Under the pieces are notes generated by a model, which worked only from the letters and a program-made list of their open reading frames with translations, was not told the DNA's origin and did not search any database. Positions 7,235 through 16,463 of a stretch of DNA of 64,000 bases are shown here, one piece after another (within the stretch, counting starts at the first letter, position 1; each line of letters opens with the position of its first letter). Source of the stretch: JBPRGG01 sp051418075 (GTDB lineage Bacteria > Bacteroidota > Bacteroidia > Cytophagales > Cyclobacteriaceae); assembly GCA_051418075.1 (NCBI GenBank), contig JBPRGG010000125.1, forward strand, positions 10,731 through 74,730, in the 5' to 3' direction. The position numbers and the translations under genes were made by a program.

Positions 7235-7783
7235 ATGGATAGGACAAACCAGGATCCGGATATCGATTTCGCCTTCATTATTAACCAATATAAAGAACTG
7301 GCTTTTAATATCGCCCTGAAGATTACCAGGAATGAGCAGGACGCGGAAGAAATAGTTCAGGATTCATTTGTAAAGGCATTTGCCGGTTTAGGCAGCTTTC
7401 AAAAGAAAAGCAGTTTTTCCACCTGGTTTTACCGGATTGTTTACAATACCTCCCTGTCCCATGTGAGAAAGCATAAATTGCCCACGGTAGAAATGAACCA
7501 GGCAAGGGCTGATGAACAGGACCATTACGGGGTGGAGCAGGTTTTAAAAAACTTAAACAGCAAAGATCGTAAAATGATCATTAGTCGGGCTTTGGGAAAA
7601 TTGAATGAACTGGATTATACCCTGCTCTCATTATTTTATTATGAGAATTTATCATTGAAGGAAATAGCAAAAATCATAGGAAAAAAACCAGGTTATATGA
7701 AGGTCTTGTTACAAAGAGCACGTATAAAGTTAATTGCCTCATTTTCTTCATCAGAGATCAAAGAATTAAAGGAATTATTATGA
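7235..7783 (+). CDS. ECF-type RNA polymerase sigma factor
   Basis: The 182-residue protein has sigma region 2 (FNIALKITRNEQDAEEIVQDSFVKAFAGLGSF then FSTWFYRIVYN, residues about 28-75) and region 4 (LNELDYTLLSLFYYENLSLKEIAKIIGKKPGYMKVLLQRARIKL, about 120-165). It should direct RNA polymerase to a small regulon. The stop overlaps the start of the next gene (ATGA), and that gene encodes a membrane protein, the usual layout of an ECF sigma factor with its anti-sigma factor. The upstream DUF6249-like gene is 9 bases away. Confidence 0.9.
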   Translation: MDRTNQDPDIDFAFIINQYKELAFNIALKITRNEQDAEEIVQDSFVKAFAGLGSFQKKSSFSTWFYRIVYNTSLSHVRKHKLPTVEMNQARADEQDHYGVEQVLKNLNSKDRKMIISRALGKLNELDYTLLSLFYYENLSLKEIAKIIGKKPGYMKVLLQRARIKLIASFSSSEIKELKELL

Positions 7784-8148
7784 AAAACGGTGAGAATGAA
7801 TTTATCAGGGAACTAATTACTTCCGATCTTAAAAAAATACCTAATCCTGGATTTACTCAGGATACTGTAAACAGGATCAGGAATTTACAAGCGGCCAGAA
7901 AAAGCAGATTCCAAAATTACAGCTTATTCATCTTGTATCCTGTAGTGCTTTATGCCATGATATATATCCTGACTGTATTATATAATACTTTAGCCCTTCA
8001 TTTTTCGATCAGGAGTGAACTTTTTGCTGGTATAATAAACTGGTCTTCTAACCTTTTGCTAAATCCCACCACCATTTCAGTGGGCATTGCCTTTACTTTG
8101 CTTTTTGTAATGGATGGATATTTAACAAGAAAGCGTCAGAAGGTATAA
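7780..8148 (+). CDS. membrane protein, probable anti-sigma factor
   Basis: The gene overlaps the sigma factor stop by four bases (ATGA), implying translational coupling. The 122-residue product has a charged cytoplasmic N-terminus of about 45 residues (MKNGENEFIRELITSDLKKIPNPGFTQDTV...) and two membrane segments (FILYPVVLYAMIYILTVLY; TTISVGIAFTLLFVMDGYL). The N-terminal pattern 'P-x-x-x-F-T-x-x-V/I-x-x-I' recurs in small anti-sigma-like proteins of this phylum. No zinc-binding HxxxCxxC motif is present, so it is not a classical ZAS anti-sigma factor. The assignment rests on context. Confidence 0.6.
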   Translation: MKNGENEFIRELITSDLKKIPNPGFTQDTVNRIRNLQAARKSRFQNYSLFILYPVVLYAMIYILTVLYNTLALHFSIRSELFAGIINWSSNLLLNPTTISVGIAFTLLFVMDGYLTRKRQKV

Positions 8149-8265
8149 CCAAATAAAACTTGGTTTTTAAGATATGGATGGAGCAGCTGGCTTGAAAAAT
8201 TGAATTAAAAATGGTACTTTTAATCATCAATTTTTCTACAATTTCTATTAATAAATGCGAAAAAA

Positions 8266-8718
8266 ATGAGCCAAATCCAAAAATATCCTTCAAAAATTGG
8301 ATGGCCCATCCTATTGATTCTGGCTTTAAGTTTGGGTAGTATAGCCTTGCTGATGATCCAAAGTAAATTGTGGATAGGAGTTCTTTTGATTGGCTTGGTA
8401 TTATTTTTTTTTGTGCATCTTTTCCAGACTACCTATTATATTATTTTGGATGATATTTTGCAGGTGAAAAGTAGTTTTCTAATTAATAAATCGATCAAAA
8501 TAGCATCCATCAGGCTGATCTCTGAAACAAATAATCCATTGGGCGCTCCGGCAAACTCTCTGGATAGGCTGGAAATCCATTTTAACCGCTTTGATTCTAT
8601 ATTGGTATCTCCCCGGGGAAAGCACCAGTTTATCCATCACCTGAAGACCATCAATCCGGACATCCAGATCATTTTAAAGGAACCGGGCAAGAGCAGTGCC
8701 AAAGTACCCGGGGTTTAA
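8266..8718 (+). CDS. membrane protein with bacterial PH domain (bPH_4 type)
   Basis: The 150-residue product has two adjacent membrane segments (WPILLILALSLGSIALLMI; LWIGVLLIGLVLFFFVHLF) and then a small PH-like beta domain: YYIILDDILQVKSSFLINKSIKIASIRLISETNNPL..DRLEIHF..FDSILVSPRGKHQFIHHLKTINPDI. The 'Y-x-I-x-D-D-x-L' and 'SP-x-x-x-x-x-F' blocks are typical of the bPH_4 family. Its function is unknown. It lies 117 bases after the anti-sigma candidate on the same strand, so it could be a target or part of the unit. Confidence 0.7.
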   Translation: MSQIQKYPSKIGWPILLILALSLGSIALLMIQSKLWIGVLLIGLVLFFFVHLFQTTYYIILDDILQVKSSFLINKSIKIASIRLISETNNPLGAPANSLDRLEIHFNRFDSILVSPRGKHQFIHHLKTINPDIQIILKEPGKSSAKVPGV

Positions 8719-8749
8719 CATCAGTAATATAAATTTAATCTTTTTGGCT

Positions 8750-9115
8750 ATGGGATACTATTTAAATCTGGAGGAAATATCTATTGAAACCTTCCAGGAT
8801 ATTTTGGCCAAGGCATATTTTCCTCCTAGCCGAGTCATACTTAGAGACCGAACTGATCAACGATTTGATTTTTTTAAAAATCAGGTAGTGCAAGATCTAA
8901 AGCAATTATTGCTGTTATTGCAAAATAAAGATCAGATGAAGTCACTGCAGCAGCAAGAATATTTTTCAGGTAGTTATCTGAAGGTTTTAATATGCCTGGT
9001 CTGAACCTGATTCCCCATCCCAGAGGAAAATATTTTACTGGTCTGCAGGATTCAATCTGACATAGTTTATATTTCCCTTTGATCAAACCAATGCCAAAAG
9101 AAAACTTTACCTGAT
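8750..9115 (+). pseudogene. decayed DUF4332 (helix-hairpin-helix) gene
   Basis: From ATG 8750 the frame reads MGYYLNLEEISIETFQDIL..PPSRVIL..RFDFFKNQ..QEYFSGSYLKVLI and stops at 9004. This matches the first roughly 80 residues of DUF4332 proteins, which normally continue for another 100 or so residues with helix-hairpin-helix motifs. After 9004 a neighbouring frame shows only weak resemblance to the expected continuation (NLIPHP...) and is broken by further stops before 9115. The gene is thus probably an early-frameshifted remnant. A start at 8696, overlapping the PH-domain gene, is less likely because family members begin with MGYY. Confidence 0.55.
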
Positions 9116-9140
9116 CAGCTGTGACTGAAATATAAACAGA

Positions 9141-9989
9141 TCAAATTCGCAGGTTTTTCAAAAACTGGCTACTGGACTGCAAACAAGCCATTCCATCAAC
9201 CACTTTATCGCGTTCCACCATAAAATGTTCCATATCCTGACGGTAAGCTTCTTCAAATACAGCAGCGAAATCTATGATGCCTTCACCCGGACAGGCAAAG
9301 TCCATTTCCTGCAGGTTGTTCATGTCTTTGATATGTAAAATGCCATAACGGCCCGGATATTTTTTCATTACTTCCACCGGATCTGCCCCGCCTTTTTTGG
9401 CCCAGTATACATCCAATTCGCATTTTACCAGGTCAGGATCTGTATGCTGCATCAGGTAATCGAAGGGCAGACCTTCTTCCATAGCGTTAAACTCACCGTC
9501 ATGATTGTGCCAGTACAAGGTCATCCCGTTGTTTTTACAGGTTTCACCGATGGTGTTCAGCATTTCTGCACTCACTTTACAGTCTTCCAGGCCAAATGGA
9601 CGTCCGACTTTCCAGGGCCAGTAGATTACGGCTTTATCTACATTGATGGCTTTCAGGTTATCTATCCGGGACATCAGTTCATCCTGGTCTTCCGTCATGG
9701 AAATACCACCAGCTACTGGTTTCAGCCCAATGTCTCTGCAATAAGCAAGAAATTCACTGGCGGAATCTCCCATATAACCTCCGGTTTCGATTTCGCTGAA
9801 TCCGTAATCGGCACTTTGCTTCAGGGCTTGTTTCCAGTCCTGCTCCAGTTCTTTTTTGATGATCCCGGTGATATATCCAAACTTCTTTACCTTTTTAGAA
9901 GGGCTGAGACCGGCTGAAAGGTTTTGCCAGGCTAATAAAGCAGCTGATCCGGCCGCTAAATGTTTTAAGAAAATTCTACGATCAGACAT
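9141..9989 (-). CDS. Tat-exported sugar phosphate isomerase/epimerase (TIM barrel)
   Basis: The 282-residue protein begins with a twin-arginine signal (S-D-R-R-I-F-L-K, then a short hydrophobic stretch to about residue 27), so it is exported folded. The mature part is an AP-endonuclease-2-type TIM barrel: FGYITGIIKKEL, GFSEIETGGYMG, GLKPVAGGISM, MTLYWHNHDGEF, VKCELDVYWAKKGGADPVEVM, YGILHIKDM and a final MVERDK. The residues E, H, D, H and E in these blocks are the usual metal and substrate ligands. It is 16 bases downstream of the oxidoreductase gene and surely in the same operon. The sugar substrate is unknown. Confidence 0.88.
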   Translation of the reverse strand: MSDRRIFLKHLAAGSAALLAWQNLSAGLSPSKKVKKFGYITGIIKKELEQDWKQALKQSADYGFSEIETGGYMGDSASEFLAYCRDIGLKPVAGGISMTEDQDELMSRIDNLKAINVDKAVIYWPWKVGRPFGLEDCKVSAEMLNTIGETCKNNGMTLYWHNHDGEFNAMEEGLPFDYLMQHTDPDLVKCELDVYWAKKGGADPVEVMKKYPGRYGILHIKDMNNLQEMDFACPGEGIIDFAAVFEEAYRQDMEHFMVERDKVVDGMACLQSSSQFLKNLRI

Positions 9990-10005
9990 AAAATAATGAT
10001 TTTAA

Positions 10006-11322
10006 TTATACTTTAGGTAATTTCCAGGGTGACCGATATTCCGGCTTGATCAGTTCATTGGCTTTTTCACAATTAATAAACCGGTTGTTATCGTCATCCC
10101 ATTCCAGAATGGATTCTCCCACTCTTCCGGCAATATTGGGTATGTGGGCATGTAAAGCAGCTGCCCGACCTACTTCAGGAGGGCAGGAGGGGGTTTCCCG
10201 GGTCTTGATACAATCCAGGAAATTTCGTACATGCTGGGCATGAGACTCCTGACCGCCGGAAAATTCTACTGGTCTGGTCATAGGCTTGTCTTCCTGATTG
10301 TTCCATTCGGGGTAGAGTTGATAACTGCTACGGTTGGCTACCAGGGTTCCTTTGTCGCCAATAAAAGCCACGCCGTACAACATATCATAGGGCCCTTGCT
10401 GCACTCCGGCCGTCATATCCCAATTGATCACAAAATCTGCTTTAGGGTATAATACATTCATAGTGTCAAAGGTCTCCCTGGCTCTTTTTTCATGATAGGT
10501 ATTGTCGAAATAAGTCATCACCTTTTTAGGGGCCTGCACCAGGTCTTTGGCCCATAATCCCATATCCAGCAGGTGAACTCCCCAGTCGGACATCAAACCA
10601 CCACCATAATCCCAGAAATGCCTCCAGGAACCGTGAAACCGGTTGCGGTTAAATGGCTTTTCCGGGGCGGGGCCCAGCCACATATCATAATCCACACCGG
10701 CAGGAACGGGGCTATCCGGAACAACTTCAGGACCTACACCATAATTAAAATTGGCCCACATATTTACCTTGCGTAAATTGCCTATCTGGCCGGATTTGAT
10801 CAGGTCCATACAATCCAGAAAAACCTTGTTGTCCCTCTGCTGCTGCCCCACTTGTACTACTTTATCATACCGTTTGGCCGCTTTTACCATGATATTGCAT
10901 TCTTCAATGGTATTGGACATGGGTTTTTCCACATAAACATCCTTGCCGGCTTCACAGGAATCTACCATATTCAGGCAATGCCAGTGATCCGGAGTTCCTA
11001 TGATCACCGCGTCGATATCCTTATCCTCCAGAAGCTTTCGATAATCTTTATAGGTTTTTACATTTGGATTGTAGTTTTGCTTGATTTCACCAGCCCGCTC
11101 AGTCAATACATTGGAATCAATATCGCATAAAGCCACACAATTTACATCCTCATTTTTTACAGCATGTCTTAAAATACCAAATCCCATATTTCGGCAGCCA
11201 ACTAAAGCCACATTTATTTTATCATTGGCAGAAACTCTGTTTCCACCAAAGGATACCAGTGGGGCCAGACCCATGGCAGTTGAAGTCAATACAGATTGCT
11301 TAATGAATCTTCTTCTTTCCAT
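10006..11322 (-). CDS. Tat-exported Gfo/Idh/MocA family oxidoreductase
   Basis: The 438-residue enzyme has a twin-arginine leader (M-E-R-R-R-F-I-K). It has an NAD(P)-binding Rossmann domain (INVALVGCRNMGFGIL, then VCVALCDID) and the family hallmark EKPMSNTIEE around residue 133, followed by the alpha/beta substrate domain (GLMSDWGVHLLDMGLWA). Family members oxidise or reduce sugar hydroxyls, often C3, with tightly bound cofactor. With the isomerase at 9141-9989 and the DUF1080 protein at 1721-2707 it fits an oxidise-then-cleave route for glycosides. Upstream on this strand TATATTTG (11388-11395) matches the Bacteroidota -7 box, but no -33 box at proper distance is seen. Confidence 0.9.
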   Translation of the reverse strand: MERRRFIKQSVLTSTAMGLAPLVSFGGNRVSANDKINVALVGCRNMGFGILRHAVKNEDVNCVALCDIDSNVLTERAGEIKQNYNPNVKTYKDYRKLLEDKDIDAVIIGTPDHWHCLNMVDSCEAGKDVYVEKPMSNTIEECNIMVKAAKRYDKVVQVGQQQRDNKVFLDCMDLIKSGQIGNLRKVNMWANFNYGVGPEVVPDSPVPAGVDYDMWLGPAPEKPFNRNRFHGSWRHFWDYGGGLMSDWGVHLLDMGLWAKDLVQAPKKVMTYFDNTYHEKRARETFDTMNVLYPKADFVINWDMTAGVQQGPYDMLYGVAFIGDKGTLVANRSSYQLYPEWNNQEDKPMTRPVEFSGGQESHAQHVRNFLDCIKTRETPSCPPEVGRAAALHAHIPNIAGRVGESILEWDDDNNRFINCEKANELIKPEYRSPWKLPKV

Positions 11323-11695
11323 TACTTTAAATAATTTTCAGGTTTATAACAAGACTATGAAAGATACAAAGGATTTTTATTTCCCCCCAAATATAAATAG
11401 ATATACCAGCATTAAATTTGACCCTTTGTGGGGTTTATTTTAACCATTCCAAACTAAAAAACGATATTTATTGTAATCTATTGATTGGCCTTGGAAAATT
11501 ATTTACATATATTAATACCAATTCGGGCTTTATGCGTTACATATCTGCTCATTCGGGCCCTGACGATGGGATACTTCTTTGTGGTTTGCCCTAAAGTTGC
11601 CTATATTACACTTTTTATTAATAATATACCGGGAGTTATTGATGCGTTGCCAATTTGATTATGTGGTTTTAAGTGATTTGAGGAAAATCTGTAGG
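11323..11695. promoter_or_regulatory. divergent intergenic region between the oxidoreductase and YyaL-type genes
   Basis: It should hold promoters for both directions. Minus strand: TATATTTG at 11388-11395. Plus strand: the 8-base direct repeat ATTCGGGC at 11521 and 11551 (30 bases apart, about three helical turns) is a possible activator or repressor site. No gene is evident; an open frame upstream of 11696 lacks protein-like features. Confidence 0.3.
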
Positions 11696-13783
11696 ATGTT
11701 TTTTTTATGGCTTAGCCTGGCCGGATGTTTGCCAGGCCAGGCACAGCCGGAAAATATCATAAAACATCCTTTGGACAGCGCTCACAGTCCTTATGTACTG
11801 GCCCATCGGGACAACCCGGTCATATGGTATCCTTGGGGAGAAGAAGCCTTTCAAAAAGCCCGGCAGGATGATAAACTCCTGATCATCAGCATCGGTTTTG
11901 CCGCCTGTCACTGGTGTCATGTCATGGAAAGGGAAACCTTCATGAATACTACCGTAGCAGACTTCATGAATCGATATTTTGTTCCGGTAAAAATTGACCG
12001 GGAAGAGCGACCGGACCTGGATCGCATATACAGCCAGGCGGCGGAAATTTTGACCGGCAACTCCGGATGGCCCCTCAACCTGGTGGCTTTGCCTGATGGG
12101 AAGCCATTTCTTTCCGGCACTTATTTCAGCCGTACTGACTGGCTCAAGATGCTGAAACAAACCCATAATTTATATGAAAAATCTCCTGAGCGGGTACATC
12201 AGCATGCCATGGCCTTATACCAACGGATTGGTGAGAAAAAGAAAATATCAGTTTTAGAGGAGCATTCATTCCGGAAGTCTTATCAGCAGGTATTTCAACA
12301 ATGGCGCCCTTTGCTAGACCTGAATTACGGGGGCTTTAAGCAAATGCAAAAATTTCCCTGGCCTATGGCCTGGAATTATTTACTACAAAATTTTTATATG
12401 ACCGGGAATGACCAGGCTCTTTCCGCTGTAACCAGGAGCCTGAATGAAATGCTCAGGGGAGGTATATATGACCAATTAGGCGGAGGCTTCCATCGTTATA
12501 GTCTGGATGCCAGGTGGCGTATTCCTCATTTTGAAAAAATGCTGTATGATAATGCCCAGCTGGTACAGGTTTTGGCTGATGCCTACAAGCTTACCCTTAA
12601 TCCAACTTATGCCAGGGTGATCAGACAAACCATGGATTTTATTCAAAGGGAACTTACCAGCCCCGGAGGTGGATTTTATGCCTCGTTGAATGCAGAAAGT
12701 GAAGGTGTGGAAGGCAAATATTATGTTTGGACCAAAGCTGATATTATTCAGAATATTTCAGATCCAGACCTTGATGTCTGGATGGACTTCTATGATATTA
12801 AGCCAGAGGGAAATTGGAAGAACGGTCAAAATGTTTTGTACAGGCCTTTGGAAGAATCACGATTTTTAGCCAGACATCAATTGAGCCCCAATGTATGGCG
12901 GCAAATTTTACAGCGGATCAATCAAAAGTTGTTTAAAATAAGGAAGGGGCGCGTTTTGACGGAAACTGATTATAAAATCCTTACCAGTTGGAATGCCCTG
13001 ATGATTGAGGGGTGTTTGGCCGCCAGCACTGCATTGAATGAGGATATCTATTATCAGATGGCTTTGAAAAATGCTCAATGGCTGGACCAGCATATGGTCA
13101 AAAAAAATGGCCGGGTATACAGGTCATATGTAAATGACCGACCTTACCAGGAGGGGTTACTTTCCGATTATGCCCAGTTGGCCCATGCTTATATTTTGCT
13201 TTATCAGGTCAATTTTGATATCTATTGGCTGGAAAGAGCCAGGATGATTGTCGATTATGCCCTGGTGCTTTTTAACCAACCTGATAGTCCATTGCTCTAT
13301 GATAACAAAGATCATAAGCTGTTTCTAAGTTCCAGTGAACTGACTGATCAGCAAATCCCCTCAGCTAATGCCACCCTGGCCCGGACTTTATACTTATTGG
13401 GTAATTATTTTAACCAGCCAGCTTATCTCCAGCAAAGCGCCTCCATGCTGCACCTGGCAGGAGGTACTGCCGTGGCCGGAGGTCCGACCTACGCCAGTTG
13501 GGCTATTTTATTGGGATACCAATGGGGACCTGACCTGGAGATTGCCATCACAGGTGAACATGCCCTGGAAAAATCCGGGTGGTTAAGACAAAAGTATCTG
13601 CCCAATGCCCTTTGGATGGGAGGCAGAGAGGAAAACTTGCCTTTGTTGAAAAATAAGGTGGTAAAAAATCAAACCCTCATTTATGTCTGCCAGGACAAGA
13701 CCTGCAAATTACCTGTTGCTTCTGCAGAGAAAGCCTGGGACATATTAAAAGCATTAGGTTATTTTTCTGAATCAAACAAGTGA
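11696..13783 (+). CDS. thioredoxin domain-containing lipoprotein, YyaL/DUF255 family
   Basis: The product is about 695 residues. ATG 11696 is preferred to earlier in-frame starts because a lipoprotein signal follows (MFFLWLSLAGC, lipobox LAGC). The N-terminal DUF255 domain has a thioredoxin fold with C71-H-W-C74 and the family blocks NPVIWYPWGEEAF, IDREERPDLDRIY and GNSGWPLN. The C-terminal two-thirds is an alpha/alpha barrel (GGGFHRYS, HFEKMLYDNAQL, WNALMI, SANATLA). A final pair of cysteines (VCQDKTCKLP) is typical. The family (human SPATA20) has no settled function. The 3' end overlaps the opposing hemA by 25 bases. Confidence 0.88.
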   Translation: MFFLWLSLAGCLPGQAQPENIIKHPLDSAHSPYVLAHRDNPVIWYPWGEEAFQKARQDDKLLIISIGFAACHWCHVMERETFMNTTVADFMNRYFVPVKIDREERPDLDRIYSQAAEILTGNSGWPLNLVALPDGKPFLSGTYFSRTDWLKMLKQTHNLYEKSPERVHQHAMALYQRIGEKKKISVLEEHSFRKSYQQVFQQWRPLLDLNYGGFKQMQKFPWPMAWNYLLQNFYMTGNDQALSAVTRSLNEMLRGGIYDQLGGGFHRYSLDARWRIPHFEKMLYDNAQLVQVLADAYKLTLNPTYARVIRQTMDFIQRELTSPGGGFYASLNAESEGVEGKYYVWTKADIIQNISDPDLDVWMDFYDIKPEGNWKNGQNVLYRPLEESRFLARHQLSPNVWRQILQRINQKLFKIRKGRVLTETDYKILTSWNALMIEGCLAASTALNEDIYYQMALKNAQWLDQHMVKKNGRVYRSYVNDRPYQEGLLSDYAQLAHAYILLYQVNFDIYWLERARMIVDYALVLFNQPDSPLLYDNKDHKLFLSSSELTDQQIPSANATLARTLYLLGNYFNQPAYLQQSASMLHLAGGTAVAGGPTYASWAILLGYQWGPDLEIAITGEHALEKSGWLRQKYLPNALWMGGREENLPLLKNKVVKNQTLIYVCQDKTCKLPVASAEKAWDILKALGYFSESNK

Positions 13784-15045
13784 TAGATCATCTCCAGATG
13801 TTGCTGATATCGGATGGGATCGTCTGCATTCTTTTTCAGCATTTTCACATGCTGCCGTACAATTTTATTGATGATACTTTCCGTAAGGTAATTGATTTCC
13901 TTCAGGTTTTCTCCGGTAAAGCCGTTTTTAAAGCGTTCAATTTCATTCAGTCTCAGGATATCGAGTTGTTTCTTAAGTTTACCTGCCACTGTGGCCATGG
14001 AATATTTGGAATACCATTTTTTAAACTCAAGCACGTATTCTTCCACGATCCTGATACTTTTCGGTATTTCCTTTTTGCGCTTTTCCAGGTTCATTTCCAC
14101 AACTTCCTGCAGGTCATCCAGGTTGTAAAGAAAAACACCATCAATCTCCTGCACCAGGGGATCAATATCCCGGGGCATGGCCAGGTCGATCATAAAAATG
14201 GGCTGGTGGTGGCGTTCCTTCATAATTTGCTTCATCAGTTCTGCCGTGATCACATGTTGCTGGCTGGCTGTGGCCGATATTAAAATATCTGACCGTTTTA
14301 GTACATCCGGCAACTGATCCATTGGATAAGCTTTACCGTTATAACTATCGGCTAATTTTTGAGCATTTTCAAAAGTGCGGTTTATAACATGGATATGCTT
14401 TACTTCATTTTCTACAAAATAATAGGCAGCCAGTTCGGCTGTTTTTCCTGCTCCCAATACCAGGATCTCCTTTTGCTGCAGTTGGTTAAATATTTTCCTG
14501 GCCAGTTCCACCCCGGCAAAACTTACTGAAACAGTACCATCACACAGAAAGGTTTCATTCCAGACCTGTTTTTTAGCTTGCATGGCAAAATTAAACAGCT
14601 TGTTGAGGATTGAATCCGTGGCATTGAGTTGGTGAGCCATTTCATAGCTGTCTCTTACCTGTCCGGAGATCTGGGTTTCGCCTACAATTTGAGAATCAAT
14701 ACCGGAAATTACTTTAAAATAATGACTCACTGCTTCAAACCCTACTAACTGATAAGCGTAATCAGATTGATCTAATAAATGATTACCTTTAAGCTGATCA
14801 AACCACTGAGCCACCTGGCCTAACTGTTTTTCTACTTCATCTGCGCTTAGATAGATTTCCGTACGGTTACAGGTGGAAATGATCATGCACCCATCAACTT
14901 CAAATTGCTGAATTATAGATTTTATAGCCTGCTGCTGTTCCTCCTCATTCAAAGCCACCTGGTCCCGTATTTCTACCGGGGCGGTTTTGTGTGATACACC
15001 GATCAACCCTAATGGAACAAATTCATTCATCTTATCAATACTCAT
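13759..15045 (-). CDS. hemA: glutamyl-tRNA reductase
   Basis: This 428-residue enzyme reduces glutamyl-tRNA(Glu) to glutamate-1-semialdehyde, the first committed step of C5 tetrapyrrole synthesis. The catalytic block is STCNRTEIY with Cys59, preceded by GVSHKTAPVEIRD. The NADPH domain has the LVLGAGKTAELAA glycine motif and ISATASQQHV, and the C-terminal dimerisation helix follows. ATG 15045 shares one base with the stop of the upstream HemX-like gene (TGATG), indicating translational coupling, as in the hemA-hemX pairs of other bacteria. Its 3' end overlaps the convergent YyaL-type gene by 25 bases with no terminator between them. Confidence 0.96.
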   Translation of the reverse strand: MSIDKMNEFVPLGLIGVSHKTAPVEIRDQVALNEEEQQQAIKSIIQQFEVDGCMIISTCNRTEIYLSADEVEKQLGQVAQWFDQLKGNHLLDQSDYAYQLVGFEAVSHYFKVISGIDSQIVGETQISGQVRDSYEMAHQLNATDSILNKLFNFAMQAKKQVWNETFLCDGTVSVSFAGVELARKIFNQLQQKEILVLGAGKTAELAAYYFVENEVKHIHVINRTFENAQKLADSYNGKAYPMDQLPDVLKRSDILISATASQQHVITAELMKQIMKERHHQPIFMIDLAMPRDIDPLVQEIDGVFLYNLDDLQEVVEMNLEKRKKEIPKSIRIVEEYVLEFKKWYSKYSMATVAGKLKKQLDILRLNEIERFKNGFTGENLKEINYLTESIINKIVRQHVKMLKKNADDPIRYQQHLEMIYHLFDSEK

Positions 15046-15869
15046 CAATAAAAACTATGAAACGAATCAGCAAAATAAACAACTATAGAAACAGTTAAAA
15101 TCAAGGTCAGGAAGCCATAAATAAAAAAATAGGCGACATAAATACCTCTCCATCTGGTAGCTTTGGCTAAAACAAACACCATCACATAAAAGATCCAGAT
15201 TACATCCGTCAATATTACTTTCAGGTCATTAGGCCAGAAAGTGCCTATTATTTTAAGGGCCTGGATATGCCCCTGTAAAATACCGATACCCAGTAAAATA
15301 ATTCCGATAGTGACCGACCGCATACTCATTTTTTCCAGATAAGTAAGGGCTGGTAGTTGATTGAATAATTTGCCTAGTTTTCTTTCCTTAATATTTTTAT
15401 TTTGAATTATATACATTAAACCATATAAAGCCGATAAAGCCAGGGCCGAATAGCCCATAATGGATACAGAAGCATGAATAGCAAACGAGGTTTGTTGCAG
15501 TAACTCATTGGTTTCCGGTTTCCAGTCAATGCTGAAGGTGGATATCAATTCAAAAATAAAAGCGAATGACAGGATGAATATACCGGAACCCTTGTTTTTT
15601 ATACTAAGCTCTATGATCATATATACCAATAAAACCGAAAAAGCCATAAAAGAAAATGCATCATGTACTGAAGATAACGGTATGGTTTTTAATGCAATGT
15701 GTCTGGTGGCAATTTCAACGGCATGTATGGCTAATAATCCGGCCAAAACCCAGGTGGATTTGTGAATTATACTTTTATTCCTGCCCTGGTAGATCAGATA
15801 GTAGAAGTAAATTCCACCTAAATATAAGAAAGGCAGCAAATAGCTTAAGATCTGACTAAATGTTTTCAT
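15045..15869 (-). CDS. HemX/CcsA-family membrane protein
   Basis: The 274-residue protein has about eight membrane helices and belongs to the cytochrome c assembly (CcsA/CcmC/HemX) family, as shown by TIPLSSVHDAFSFMAFSVLLVYMIIE and FAIHASVSIMGYSALALSALYGLMYIIQ. The Trp-rich heme-handling WWD motif of true CcsA is not present, so it is closer to HemX. In Bacillus, HemX sits beside HemA and lowers its amount; the same coupling (TGATG with hemA) here suggests a similar role in tetrapyrrole control. That function is inferred from the neighbour. Confidence 0.82.
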   Translation of the reverse strand: MKTFSQILSYLLPFLYLGGIYFYYLIYQGRNKSIIHKSTWVLAGLLAIHAVEIATRHIALKTIPLSSVHDAFSFMAFSVLLVYMIIELSIKNKGSGIFILSFAFIFELISTFSIDWKPETNELLQQTSFAIHASVSIMGYSALALSALYGLMYIIQNKNIKERKLGKLFNQLPALTYLEKMSMRSVTIGIILLGIGILQGHIQALKIIGTFWPNDLKVILTDVIWIFYVMVFVLAKATRWRGIYVAYFFIYGFLTLILTVSIVVYFADSFHSFY

Positions 15870-16113
15870 TTTAGCACCTGTTCACAAAAAGCTTATGTTG
15901 TATAACATAAACCGACAAATCTATAACATTATTACCTTAAAACGCCAAATTTAAACCAAATTATCAACTTCAGTGTTTCAATCCGAAGTTAAGAAAGGTG
16001 GTAACCTGAACTGGTGAAGTTCAGCCTGGTTTTATAATGTCGAAACATTAATTACAAATGTATAGTTTATACCTCATTCTATAATCAGGTGTCTAATTTA
16101 TCAGTATTAAATT

Positions 16114-16463
16114 ATGTATTATTGCCGTGTCTACAGTGATGAACAGGGAGAAACACATTTCCAGGAGGTAGAGATCCAACTGGAGGATCAGGGATTGATT
16201 GGCCACTTATCCCGGAAATATCCGGTATCCACAATACAATTCAGAGAAAACTCAGCCGATTATGACTGGGATTTCCATATTTGGCCCCGGCCCGTCAGTT
16301 TATTATTTTGCTGGATGGAGCCATTGAGATCACCACTAGTCTGGGAGAAGTCAGAACTTTCAGGGCCGGAGATATATTGTTGATGGAAGACACCTCTGGC
16401 AAAGGACATAAAACCAGGAATATAACCGATCAAAAACGTCATTCTATATTTATTGTATTATGA
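16114..16463 (+). pseudogene. small cupin protein, interrupted by a frameshift
   Basis: Two overlapping frames make up one small cupin of about 116 residues. The first (from ATG 16114) reads through YDWDFHI. The second, one frame away, continues APARQFIILLDGAIEITTSLGEVRTFRAGDILLMEDTSGKGHKT to the stop at 16463. The change lies close to 16279-16283, in the run atttggccccggcccg. Intact relatives read 'H-x-APARQF-x-x-x-L-x-G-x-x-E' without a break. It could be a true inactivating indel or a sequencing error in a GC-rich run. The stop overlaps the next gene by four bases (ATGA), so it was the first gene of an operon with the two quinone-detoxification-like genes. Confidence 0.7.

Noticed and set aside
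9444..9917. 157-codon plus-strand frame inside the isomerase gene
   Set aside because: Antisense to an enzyme with clear motifs and no sign of its own start context or family.
13780..14283. 167-codon plus-strand frame inside hemA
   Set aside because: It is antisense to a clear glutamyl-tRNA reductase; the open frame follows from the codon bias of hemA.
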